Shown in pieces: positions 27,192 to 35,293 of a stretch of DNA of 64,000 bases (position 1 is the stretch's first letter; each line of letters begins with the position of its first letter). This DNA is from DATEDA01 sp963820965 (GTDB lineage: Bacteria > Pseudomonadota > Gammaproteobacteria > Burkholderiales > SG8-39): assembly GCA_963820965.1 (NCBI GenBank), contig CAWGCC010000027.1, positions 495,681 to 559,680 on the forward strand, written 5' to 3'. The position numbers and the translations under genes are program-made. The notes under the pieces are model-generated. The model searched no databases. It was not told the origin of the DNA and was given only the letters and a program-made list of their open reading frames with translations.

Positions 27192-29543
27192 ATGCGAGTA
27201 GACGTCATCGGCGGCGGCCCGGCGGGCCTGTATTTCGCCATCCTCATCAAGGCGAGCCAGCCACATGCTCAGGTGGAGGTCGTCGAGCGCAACCGCGCCG
27301 ATGACACCTTCGGCTTCGGCATCGTGCTCTCCGACGAGACGCTCGCGAACCTCAAGCACGCCGACGAGCCGAGCTATCGCGAGATCGCCGCGAACTTCGC
27401 CTACTGGGACGACATCTACACGCACTACAAGGGCAGGGTGCTCAGGTCGGGCGGGCACGGCTTCTCCGGCATCCGGCGGCTCACCCTGCTGCAGATCCTC
27501 CAGCGGCGGGCGGCGGCGCTCGGTGTCGCGGTGCGCTATCACACCGAGGATCCGGGGCTCGCGGCGCACGGCGAAGCCGACCTCGTCGTCGGCGCGGACG
27601 GCATCAATAGCCGCGTGCGCGAGCAGCTTGCCGCCCACCTCCGGCCGACCGTCGAGACGCGACCGAACCGCTTCGTATGGCTCGGCGCGAGGACCACGCT
27701 TCCCGGCTTCACCTACAGCTTCCGCGAGAGCGAGGCGGGCATCTGGAACCTGCACGCCTACATGTACGCGCCGGGCGAGTGCACGCTGGTCGTCGAGACG
27801 ACCGACGAGGCCTTCGCGGCGAGCGGGCTCGGCGTGGAAGACGAGCAGGCGACCGCCGCGTACGTCGGGAACCTCTTCCGCGCGGAGCTGAACGGCGCGC
27901 CGGTGCTGACCAACCGGTCCTTCTGGCGGCAGTTCCCCGTGGTGCGCTGCGCCGCGTGGCATCACGAGAACGCCGTGCTGCTCGGCGATGCCGCGCATAC
28001 CGCGCACTGGTCGATCGGCTCGGGCACGAAGCTCGCGCTGGAAGACGCGATCGCGCTCCATCAGGCGGTGGTGCGTCATCCGCGCCGCCCGCGCGCCGCG
28101 CTCGAGGCGTACGAAGTCGAGCGCCGGCCCGAAGCCGAGCGCATTCAGCATTCGGCCAACACCTCGCTCGTGTTCTTCGAGAACGTGCGCCGGTTCTGGG
28201 ACACGGATCCGGTGCAGTTCAATTTCGCGCTGATGTCGCGCGCGAAGCAGGTCACCTACGAGAACCTGCGGAAGCGGGACGCGGCCGTGATCCGCGAGGT
28301 CGACACCTGGTGGACGAAGCACGTTGCGGAGCGGGAGCGAATCCGGCTGCCAGCCGGTTTCCGGGCGCCGCCGCCGATGTTCTCGCCGTTCTCGCTCCGG
28401 AACATGACGGTGATGAACCGGGTGGCTGTCTCGCCCATGTGCCAGTATTCGGCCGAGGACGGGACGCCGACCGACTGGCACTTCGTGCACTACGGCTCGC
28501 GCGCGGTCGGCGGCGCCGGGCTCATGTTCACCGAAATGACCTGCGTCGCGCGCGATGCGCGCATTTCGCGCGGGTGCACCGGCATGTACAAGGCCGAGCA
28601 TCTCGCGGCGTGGCGGCGGGTCGTGCAGTTCGTGCATCTTCACACCGATTGCAAGATCGCGCTCCAGCTCGGTCATGCCGGGCGCAAGGGCTCGACCCAG
28701 CTCGGCTGGGAGGAGATGGACCGACCGCTCGCCGGCGGCAACTGGCCGATCATCGCGCCCTCGCCGCTGCCGTACTACCCGGGCGTTTCACAGGTTCCGC
28801 ACGCCATGGCGCCGGAGGACATGGACCGCGTGAAGAACGAGTTCCTGACCGCCACGCGGATGGGCATCGAATGCGGTTTCGACATGCTCGAGCTGCATAT
28901 GGCGCACGGCTATCTGCTCGCGAGCTTCATCTCCCCGATCACGAACCGCAGGGTCGACGGCTACGGCGGACGGCTCGAGAACCGGATGCGATTCCCGCTG
29001 GAGGTGTTCGACGCCTGCCGCAAGCACTGGCCCGAGGCAAAGCCGATGTCGGTGCGCCTCTCGGCGACCGACTGGATCCCGGGCGGCATCACCGGCGAGG
29101 ACGCGGTCGCGATCGCACGGCTGTTCAAGGCGCACGGCTGCGACCTGATCGACGTCTCGACCGGCCAGACCGATCCCGCATCGAAGCCGGTATACGGCCG
29201 GATGTTCCAGGCGACGTTCTCGGAGCAGATCCGCAACGACGCCGGGATCGCGACGATGGCGGTCGGGGCGATCACCACCGCCGACCAGGTGAACACGCTC
29301 GTCGCCGCGGGGCGCGCGGATCTCTGCGCGCTTGCGCGGCCGCATCTCGCCGACCCGTATTTCACGCTGCACGCGGCGGCCGAGTACCAGGCAATGGGCT
29401 ACCCGATCGAGGGCGTATCGTGGCCGAAGCAGTATCTCTCCGGCCGCGACCAGTTGTACGCGGTCGCCCGCCGCGCCCGCGAGGCGGCCGAGCAGATCGC
29501 CGGACAGGTGAAGCCGCCGAAGCCGGAGATCGTCACGGCGTAG
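27192..29543 (+). CDS. bifunctional aryl-CoA flavin monooxygenase / old-yellow-enzyme oxidoreductase
   Basis: A 783-residue fusion. Residues 1-380 are a PHBH-type flavin monooxygenase: GGGPAGLYFAIL near the start, VVGADGINSRVR, and LLGDAAHTAHWSIGSGTKLA. From about residue 395 an old-yellow-enzyme domain follows: FSPFSLRNMTVMNRVAVSPM, QLGHAGRKGST, LELHMAHGYLLASFISPITN. This exact fusion is known as salicylyl-CoA 5-hydroxylase/oxidoreductase and as 2-aminobenzoyl-CoA monooxygenase/reductase; sequence reading alone does not separate them. The enoyl-CoA hydratase gene follows after 25 bp, as in aminobenzoate clusters. No dedicated CoA ligase is adjacent; an AMP-ligase lies at 46678. Confidence 0.92.
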   Translation: MRVDVIGGGPAGLYFAILIKASQPHAQVEVVERNRADDTFGFGIVLSDETLANLKHADEPSYREIAANFAYWDDIYTHYKGRVLRSGGHGFSGIRRLTLLQILQRRAAALGVAVRYHTEDPGLAAHGEADLVVGADGINSRVREQLAAHLRPTVETRPNRFVWLGARTTLPGFTYSFRESEAGIWNLHAYMYAPGECTLVVETTDEAFAASGLGVEDEQATAAYVGNLFRAELNGAPVLTNRSFWRQFPVVRCAAWHHENAVLLGDAAHTAHWSIGSGTKLALEDAIALHQAVVRHPRRPRAALEAYEVERRPEAERIQHSANTSLVFFENVRRFWDTDPVQFNFALMSRAKQVTYENLRKRDAAVIREVDTWWTKHVAERERIRLPAGFRAPPPMFSPFSLRNMTVMNRVAVSPMCQYSAEDGTPTDWHFVHYGSRAVGGAGLMFTEMTCVARDARISRGCTGMYKAEHLAAWRRVVQFVHLHTDCKIALQLGHAGRKGSTQLGWEEMDRPLAGGNWPIIAPSPLPYYPGVSQVPHAMAPEDMDRVKNEFLTATRMGIECGFDMLELHMAHGYLLASFISPITNRRVDGYGGRLENRMRFPLEVFDACRKHWPEAKPMSVRLSATDWIPGGITGEDAVAIARLFKAHGCDLIDVSTGQTDPASKPVYGRMFQATFSEQIRNDAGIATMAVGAITTADQVNTLVAAGRADLCALARPHLADPYFTLHAAAEYQAMGYPIEGVSWPKQYLSGRDQLYAVARRAREAAEQIAGQVKPPKPEIVTA

Positions 29544-29568
29544 GCGAGACGCAAACGAGGAGACCGGG

Positions 29569-30357
29569 ATGCCCTACGAAACCCTGCGCTACGAGATCGC
29601 CGACGCGGTCGCGACCATCACGCTGGACCGCGCCGCCGCGTACAACGCCCTCGACCTCGCACTCGCGCGCGACCTGTTCCACGCCACGCTCGAGGCCGAC
29701 GAGGACCGCACGGTGCGCTGCGTGGTCGTCACCGGCGCCGGCAAGGCGTTCTGCGCCGGGGGCGACGTGAAGGCGTTCCACGAGAACATCGACCGCGTTG
29801 GCGTGCTGATCAAGGAGCTGACGACGTATCTCCACGGCGCCGTGTCGCGCCTCGCGCGTTCGCCGAAGCCGGTGATCATGGCGGTGAACGGCGTCGCCGC
29901 AGGCGCCGGCATGAGCCTCGCGCTCGCCGGCGATCTCGTGGTTGCGGCCGAGTCGGCGAAGTTCGACGTGGCGTACTCGAAGATCGCCGCCTCGCCGGAC
30001 GGATCGTCGACCTATTTCCTGCCGCGGATGATCGGCCTCCGGCGCTCGCTCGAGCTGTACTTCACGAATCGCACGCTCGCGGCGCGCGAAGCGATGGAGT
30101 GGGGCCTGGTCAATCGCGTCTATCCGGACACCGAGTTCCGCGCCGAGGCCGCGGCGCTCGCGCGCGAGCTGGCGCAAGGTCCCACGCTCGCGTTCGGCCG
30201 CGCCAAGCTGCTGTTCCAGCAGTCGACGCAGGAAAGCCTCGAGACCCAGATGGAGCTGGAGGCACAGGCGATCGCGCGGAGCGGCGCGACCGAGGACTTC
30301 CGCAACGGCGTGGCCGGATTCGCGCAGAAAAAGCCGGTCCGGTTCGCCGGGCGGTAG
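29569..30357 (+). CDS. enoyl-CoA hydratase/isomerase family protein
   Basis: A 262-residue crotonase-fold enzyme acting on CoA thioesters. The oxyanion-hole blocks are VVTGAGKAFCAGGDVKAFHE and GVAAGAGMSLALAGDLVVAA. The position usually holding a catalytic Glu near residue 140 reads SPDGSSTYFLPR, so it has the Asp/Ser-rich variant rather than a clear hydratase Glu pair; isomerase or ring-cleaving roles stay possible. A GAGGAG site precedes the ATG. It forms an operon with the flavin monooxygenase fusion. Confidence 0.92.
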   Translation: MPYETLRYEIADAVATITLDRAAAYNALDLALARDLFHATLEADEDRTVRCVVVTGAGKAFCAGGDVKAFHENIDRVGVLIKELTTYLHGAVSRLARSPKPVIMAVNGVAAGAGMSLALAGDLVVAAESAKFDVAYSKIAASPDGSSTYFLPRMIGLRRSLELYFTNRTLAAREAMEWGLVNRVYPDTEFRAEAAALARELAQGPTLAFGRAKLLFQQSTQESLETQMELEAQAIARSGATEDFRNGVAGFAQKKPVRFAGR

Positions 30358-30388
30358 GCACCCTCACCGGGTCGATCGCGGCTGGCGG

Positions 30389-30910
30389 TCAGCTCCCCCG
30401 GTTCCACCACTTCGTGTCGCTGACGTCGGTCTCCCAGGGATGAAGCGGCTTCGCGAAGCGGTATTGCTCGCCGTGCAGCCGCGCGACCTCGAGGATCGCG
30501 ATGAGCACGTCGGGCGGGAAGCCCTGGCGGCTGCCGCGATCGTCCACCACGAGCTTCGCGAAGTAGTCGTCGAGCGAGCGCTTGCCCCACTGCTCGCGGA
30601 TCGTTTCGGCGATGCGCGGAAACCTGCGCTCGATGATGGGCCAAGGATCGGGTCGTTCCCTGCGGGTGTAGGGGTTGTGGGGTTCCCGCCGCCGCATTGC
30701 GGCGGCCGCGTCGACCTCGTTGTCGTTCATGATCGAAGGCAGGTCGAGCGCTTCGCCGTTGCCGCCCCGCCTCCCGCGGTCGAGCCGCCGCTCGATCTTC
30801 TCGGCGGCGTCGGGGTCGAACTCGACGAACGCACGCAGGTCGGGCGCATCGGTCGCACCGGCGGCCCCTCCGGACTGCTCGTTTCCCGGCGTCAGCGGCT
30901 TTTTTTCCAC
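30389..30910 (-). CDS. conserved hypothetical protein, possibly the intact end of a longer gene
   Basis: About 173 residues from a GTG at 30910. The first part is acidic (AFVEFDPDAAEKIERRL). The second part is well formed: RERPDPWPIIERRFPRIAET, REQWGKRSLDDYFAKLVVDD, PPDVLIAILEVARLHGEQYR, ending WNRGS. The frame stays open to 31390, but its upstream part changes character (see next entry), so the start is uncertain and no ribosome binding site is seen at the GTG. No functional family recognised. Confidence 0.55.
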   Translation of the reverse strand: MEKKPLTPGNEQSGGAAGATDAPDLRAFVEFDPDAAEKIERRLDRGRRGGNGEALDLPSIMNDNEVDAAAAMRRREPHNPYTRRERPDPWPIIERRFPRIAETIREQWGKRSLDDYFAKLVVDDRGSRQGFPPDVLIAILEVARLHGEQYRFAKPLHPWETDVSDTKWWNRGS

Positions 30911-31390
30911 AGTTGCGATCGGATCTGAATCCACGTCTCTGAATCCACGCCCCGGTTGCAAGGCCGCATCGGGGCGGCACGTCGTCCGCGAGCGGCCGCA
31001 GGATCCCGCTTGAGGGCCGGCACGTCTTGCCCCCGCAACGCCGCGAGGACCCTCAGTTCGTGCATTCCTTCCTGCGCGAGCAAGGGGCGACCGCCCGGCG
31101 CTCCCGCGCGGTCGCTGCCACCAGCGCTCGATCAGCTTCGTAAGGCTCGGTTGCTTAGCAAGCACGTCTCGGGCCAGCTCGCCGGCCGTGAGGGCGTCGC
31201 CGTCGGGCGGAGTCGCCAGACCCCCCCACTCGAGCGACGAGATCCACGCCCGGCACGCCCCTTGGCATCGAACGTTTCGCAGACGGCGTGGTTCGCCTGA
31301 CCCTGCAGGCTGGAGGTAGTCGCGGATGAAACGCGTCCGAGCCGGACGCTTGCGCATGCGGTGCGGCGTTTGCGCTAGCTGAAAGTTCAT
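30911..31390 (-). pseudogene. possible degenerate 5-prime part of the 30389 gene
   Basis: The minus frame contains a plausible coding block ALTAGELARDVLAKQPSLTK. Beyond it the sense continues in another frame as LLAQEGMHELRVLAALRGQD. The remainder is Arg-rich noise. This looks like an ORF broken by two or more frameshifts, but with no family match it could also be noncoding. The region also holds the start signals for the divergent gene at 31396. Confidence 0.3.
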
Positions 31391-31395
31391 ATAGC

Positions 31396-32463
31396 ATGCC
31401 CGCTCGGAGACCCGCGATGTTGCGCGAGCGAATCGAAGGGAAATGGATCGACTGCTTCGCCGAGGTCTTCGGCCGCTGCGCCGTGAAGGCGGGCGATGCG
31501 GCCGCGATCCTGTCCGAGAGCCAGTCGCGAGCGGTGAACGTCGAGCTGGCGGAGCTCGCGCTGCACCGGCTCGGCGCGCGACCGTTCCACCTGGTCGTCC
31601 CGAGCCCGCGGCTCACCGCGCCGGCGCCGGTGCGCTCGACCGGCGCGAGCGATGCGCTCGCGCGGCTCGCCCCGGCGGTCAGCGCGCTTGCCCAATCCGT
31701 GCTGGTCGTCGACCTCACCGTCGAAGGTCTGCTGCACGCCGCCGAGCTGCCCGACATCCTCAAGGGCGGCGCACGGGTGCTCATGATCTCGAACGAGCAC
31801 CCGGAGATTCTCGAGCGGTGTCTGCCTTCGCCTGCCCTCGAGGAGAAGGTACGCGACGGTATGCGGATGCTGCGTGACGCGAACGCGATGCGGGTGACTT
31901 CTCGCGCGGGCACCGCGCTCGACGTGAAGCTGGAAGGCGCGCGCGTCGGCGGCGTCTGGGGCTACACGGCCAAGCCGGGCACGGTCGCGCACTGGCCCGG
32001 CGGGCTCTGCCTCGCTTTCCCGGCGGCGGCGTGCGTGAACGGGACGCTGGTCATGTCGCCGGGCGACGTGAACCTCACGTTCAAGCGCTACCTTCGTGAT
32101 CCGATCACGCTCCGGATCGAGAGCGACTACGTCCGGAACATCGAGGGCGACGGCCTCGACGCCGAGCTGATGCGCGAGTACTTCGCCGCGTGGGGAGACG
32201 CCGAGGCGTACGCCGTCTCGCACGTCGGGTGGGGCATGAACCCGTCGGCGCGCTGGGACGCGATGGCCTTCTACGACAAGCGCGACTTCAACGGCACCGA
32301 GCTGCGGGCGTTCGCCGGGAACTTCCTCTACTCGACCGGGGCGAACGAGGTCGCCGGCCGGCACACGCTCGGCCACTTCGACCTGCCCCTGCGCAACTGC
32401 TCGGTCGCGCTCGACGGCAGGACGATCGTCGACGTGGGGCGTCTCGTGCCGCCCCTCGCCTGA
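31396..32463 (+). CDS. M29-family metalloprotein, 2,5-dihydroxypyridine dioxygenase (NicX)-like
   Basis: A 355-residue protein of the peptidase M29 superfamily, which includes leucyl aminopeptidases and the iron-dependent 2,5-dihydroxypyridine 5,6-dioxygenase NicX. The C-terminal metal-site block is recognisable: VSHVGWGMNPSARWDAMAFY and GRHTLGHFDLPLRNCSVALD. Length (about 350) fits NicX better than the longer aminopeptidases. It overlaps no gene and is followed after 2 bp by the acyl-CoA dehydrogenase, implying an operon. Substrate is not proven; the neighbouring aromatic-CoA genes favour a catabolic role. Confidence 0.8.
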   Translation: MPARRPAMLRERIEGKWIDCFAEVFGRCAVKAGDAAAILSESQSRAVNVELAELALHRLGARPFHLVVPSPRLTAPAPVRSTGASDALARLAPAVSALAQSVLVVDLTVEGLLHAAELPDILKGGARVLMISNEHPEILERCLPSPALEEKVRDGMRMLRDANAMRVTSRAGTALDVKLEGARVGGVWGYTAKPGTVAHWPGGLCLAFPAAACVNGTLVMSPGDVNLTFKRYLRDPITLRIESDYVRNIEGDGLDAELMREYFAAWGDAEAYAVSHVGWGMNPSARWDAMAFYDKRDFNGTELRAFAGNFLYSTGANEVAGRHTLGHFDLPLRNCSVALDGRTIVDVGRLVPPLA

Positions 32464-32465
32464 TC

Positions 32466-33719
32466 ATGGGCGAGGCCGCCGCCTACGTCCCGCCGCCGAT
32501 CGTCGGCGAGGGCTACCCGCTCTCGGCGGAGCAGCGCGAGCTGCTCGCAACCGCGTCGCGGCTCGGACGCGAGAAGTTCGCGCCGCGCGCCGCGCAGTAC
32601 GACCGCGACGCCACGTTTCCGTTCGAGAACTACGACGACATGCGCGCGGCGGGGCTGCTGAAGATCTGCGTTCCGAAACGCTACGGCGGCCTCGGCGCCG
32701 ACTTCGTGACCTACTCGATGGTCGCGGCCGAGATCGGCCGCCACGACGGCTCGACCGCGCTCACCTGGAACATGCACGTGTGCTCGACGCTGTGGAGCGG
32801 CGCGCTCGCCGACGACCTCGACATGACACCTGCCGAGCGCGCGCAGCACGAGCGGAACCGCGCGCTCCACTTCGAGCGCATCGTGAGGCACGGCAAGCTC
32901 TACGCGCAGCCGTTCTCGGAGGGCTCGGCCGCGGCGGCGGGGAAGGCGCCGTTCGGGACGCTCGCGGCGAAGGTCGAAGACGGCTGGGTGCTGAACGGCA
33001 AGAAGATCTTCGCGTCGCTCTCGGGCGCCGCCGATTACTACGGGGTCCTGTGCACCGAGGACAAGCCCGACCGCTCGATGCGCGACACGCTGTACATGGC
33101 GGTCCCGGGCGACGCGCCGGGGGTGTCGATCGTCGGCGACTGGGATCCGCTCGGCATGCGCGGCACGGTGTCGCGCACGCTGCTGCTCAAGGACGTCTTC
33201 GTGCCCGACGACGCCCAGCTCATGCCGCGCGGCGTCTACTTCCAGGCGGCGACGCGCTGGCCGCACATGTTCTCGACCCTGTCGCCCACCTACATGGGAC
33301 TCGCACAGGCGTCCTACGACTTCACCGTGCGGTATCTCCGCGGCGAGGTCGAGGGAACGCCACCGGTGAAGCGCCGGATGTATCCGACCAAGCAGATCGC
33401 GGTCGCCGAGATGCGCATCAGGCTCGAGCAGACGCGCGCGCTCTTCCTGCGCGCCGCGGGCGAGGCGAAGGTCGACCCGACCAAGGACGAGCGCCTGCGC
33501 TGCTATGCGGCTCACTACACGATCATGGAGAACGCGAACGACATCGCGCGGCTCGCGATCCGCACCTGCGGCGGCCAGTCGATGCTGAAGAACCTGCCGC
33601 TCGAGCGGTACTATCGGGACAGCCGCTGCGGCTCGCTGATGCTGCCCTGGACCGCGGAGCTCTGCCTCGATCGGATCGGCCGCGAGGCGCTCTACGAGAC
33701 GGGCGAAGCCGACGACTGA
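32466..33719 (+). CDS. acyl-CoA dehydrogenase family protein
   Basis: A 417-residue FAD enzyme. The N-terminal helical domain has YDRDATFPFENYDDMRAAGL and LKICVPKRYGGLGADFVTYS. The middle beta domain has WVLNGKKIFASLSGAADYYG and LGMRGTVSRTLLLKDVFVPD. The C-terminal helical domain has IRTCGGQSMLKNLPLERYYR. It uses the normal acyl-CoA dehydrogenase fold; the catalytic Glu is not obvious by eye, and relatives include DszC-type monooxygenases. ATG 32466 lies 2 bp after the NicX-like stop, so the two are cotranscribed. Confidence 0.92.
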   Translation: MGEAAAYVPPPIVGEGYPLSAEQRELLATASRLGREKFAPRAAQYDRDATFPFENYDDMRAAGLLKICVPKRYGGLGADFVTYSMVAAEIGRHDGSTALTWNMHVCSTLWSGALADDLDMTPAERAQHERNRALHFERIVRHGKLYAQPFSEGSAAAAGKAPFGTLAAKVEDGWVLNGKKIFASLSGAADYYGVLCTEDKPDRSMRDTLYMAVPGDAPGVSIVGDWDPLGMRGTVSRTLLLKDVFVPDDAQLMPRGVYFQAATRWPHMFSTLSPTYMGLAQASYDFTVRYLRGEVEGTPPVKRRMYPTKQIAVAEMRIRLEQTRALFLRAAGEAKVDPTKDERLRCYAAHYTIMENANDIARLAIRTCGGQSMLKNLPLERYYRDSRCGSLMLPWTAELCLDRIGREALYETGEADD

Positions 33720-33734
33720 GCCGCGCGCCGCGCG

Positions 33735-35276
33735 TCACCGCTCGCCCGCCAGCGATTCCACCAGCGCCACGTAGCGCCGCATCGCGGCTTCGGCCGCCAT
33801 GCCTTCGAGCCGTTTCCACGCGTCGAACTTCGCGCGCCCGATCAGATCGGCGAACCCGGGCCGCTCGCCGCGCGCATCGCCTTGCGAGCCCTGCTTGAAG
33901 AGCGCGTAGAGCTCGAGCAGGGTCGCGTTGTCGGGCCGCGCCGGCAGCGACCGCGACCCCGCGACCGCGGCCTCGAAGCGCGCCTTGAGCGGGGTGCCCG
34001 AGAGCGACTCGTCGATGGCGAGCGATGGCGCTGGCGCGGCGGCGGCGCGCGCGCTGGCGCCTGGTCCAGGTGCGGGCGGGACGGCATCCTGCGCCTCGTC
34101 CGGATCGAAGCCCCACAGCTCGGCGATCTTGCCCTCCCGGAACCGCAGCACCTGCAGGCCCTGCGTTTCGGCGCCGCCGGCGCCGATATAGCGCAACCAC
34201 GCCGCGCCGAGCTGATCGGCGACCATGATCTTCTCGATGGTCGTGACTCTAAAGCCGCCCCCGGAGGCTTCCATGAGCTTGCTGAAGTAGTCGATCAGCT
34301 GGCTCCGGCCGACGTACTCGCCGGCGGCGAGGCCGCCCGCATGCCAGGCGACGTCGGAGGCGAAGAGCGGCAGGAGCTGCTCGAACCGCCCGCCCTTGAG
34401 CGCGCTGAAATACCGGTCGGCGGCCTCGCGGACCTCGGCAGCGGACATCTTCACGGTCCCTTCCTCCTCCAGGACGCGGTGGCGCACGAGCCGCGGCTCG
34501 GCCACCCCATAGAACTTGAGCGTCTCGGCGGCGACGAAGTCGCGGTCGTTGTCGACGCACACCATGTGATAGCTGTTCTCGAGCAGGATCATGCGCGCGT
34601 GAGCCCCGATGCTCCGCACCAGGAACTCCGCCGACCGCGGGGTCGTCAGCTCGTCCTCGCGGGCGTGGATGACGAGCGTGTCGCAGCGGATCGCGTCGAG
34701 CCCGTGCTTGACCCAGCCGCGCAGGCGATCGACCTGCTCGATGCAGTGCAGCGGCACCCACTGGTAGTGGAACGCCTCGCCGCGCTCGAACTTCGCCTTC
34801 ACGATCGAGCGGATGAGGTCGTTCTTGATCCCGAACGGATCCTCCTCCTCGATGCGCATGCGACTCTTGACGATCGGCAGGCGGTAAAGGAGATGCCGCG
34901 CCCAGACATACCAGGGGGTGGCCCAGCCGTCGATGTAGATCGGTGGCGCGAGCACGGCGAGGCGGCCGCAGTCGTGCCGCTCGCGCTTCGCCACCTCGGT
35001 CGCGAGGAGCGAGCCGAGGCACATTCCGATCACGTGCAGGGTCGGGTGCTGCGCGCGCGCCTCGCGGTACTTCGCGGTGACCGCATCGATCCAGTCCTCG
35101 GCCATCACATCCACGAGATCCTCGGGCTTCGTGCCGTGGCCCGGGAGCGTGAGCGAATGGACCGTGAAGCCATGGTTCTTGAAGTGCTTGTGCATGGCCC
35201 CGAGGTCGTACTGCGTTCCGCCGAGCCCGTGCACGAGGAACACGCCGGGGCCGTTCTCGGCGACGGTGTCCTTCAT
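33735..35276 (-). CDS. alpha/beta hydrolase - SnoaL-like - acyl-CoA-binding-protein triple fusion
   Basis: A 513-residue cytoplasmic protein with three domains. Residues 1-270 are an alpha/beta hydrolase: oxyanion HGLGG at 16-20, nucleophile elbow GMCLG at 84-88 (Cys86 instead of Ser, as in dienelactone hydrolases), acid around D208 in HAREDE, and H237 in NSYHMV. Residues 278-395 are a SnoaL/NTF2-like domain (ADRYFSALKGGRFEQLLPLF). After a Pro/Ala linker, 428-511 are an acyl-CoA-binding protein domain: LPARPDNATLLELYALFKQG and RPGFADLIGRAKFDAWKRLE. I infer hydrolysis of a CoA-bound or acyl substrate held by the ACBP domain. No frameshift is needed to make the fusion. Confidence 0.88.
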   Translation of the reverse strand: MKDTVAENGPGVFLVHGLGGTQYDLGAMHKHFKNHGFTVHSLTLPGHGTKPEDLVDVMAEDWIDAVTAKYREARAQHPTLHVIGMCLGSLLATEVAKRERHDCGRLAVLAPPIYIDGWATPWYVWARHLLYRLPIVKSRMRIEEEDPFGIKNDLIRSIVKAKFERGEAFHYQWVPLHCIEQVDRLRGWVKHGLDAIRCDTLVIHAREDELTTPRSAEFLVRSIGAHARMILLENSYHMVCVDNDRDFVAAETLKFYGVAEPRLVRHRVLEEEGTVKMSAAEVREAADRYFSALKGGRFEQLLPLFASDVAWHAGGLAAGEYVGRSQLIDYFSKLMEASGGGFRVTTIEKIMVADQLGAAWLRYIGAGGAETQGLQVLRFREGKIAELWGFDPDEAQDAVPPAPGPGASARAAAAPAPSLAIDESLSGTPLKARFEAAVAGSRSLPARPDNATLLELYALFKQGSQGDARGERPGFADLIGRAKFDAWKRLEGMAAEAAMRRYVALVESLAGER

Positions 35277-35293
35277 CGGCGGCTCCCCGAGGG

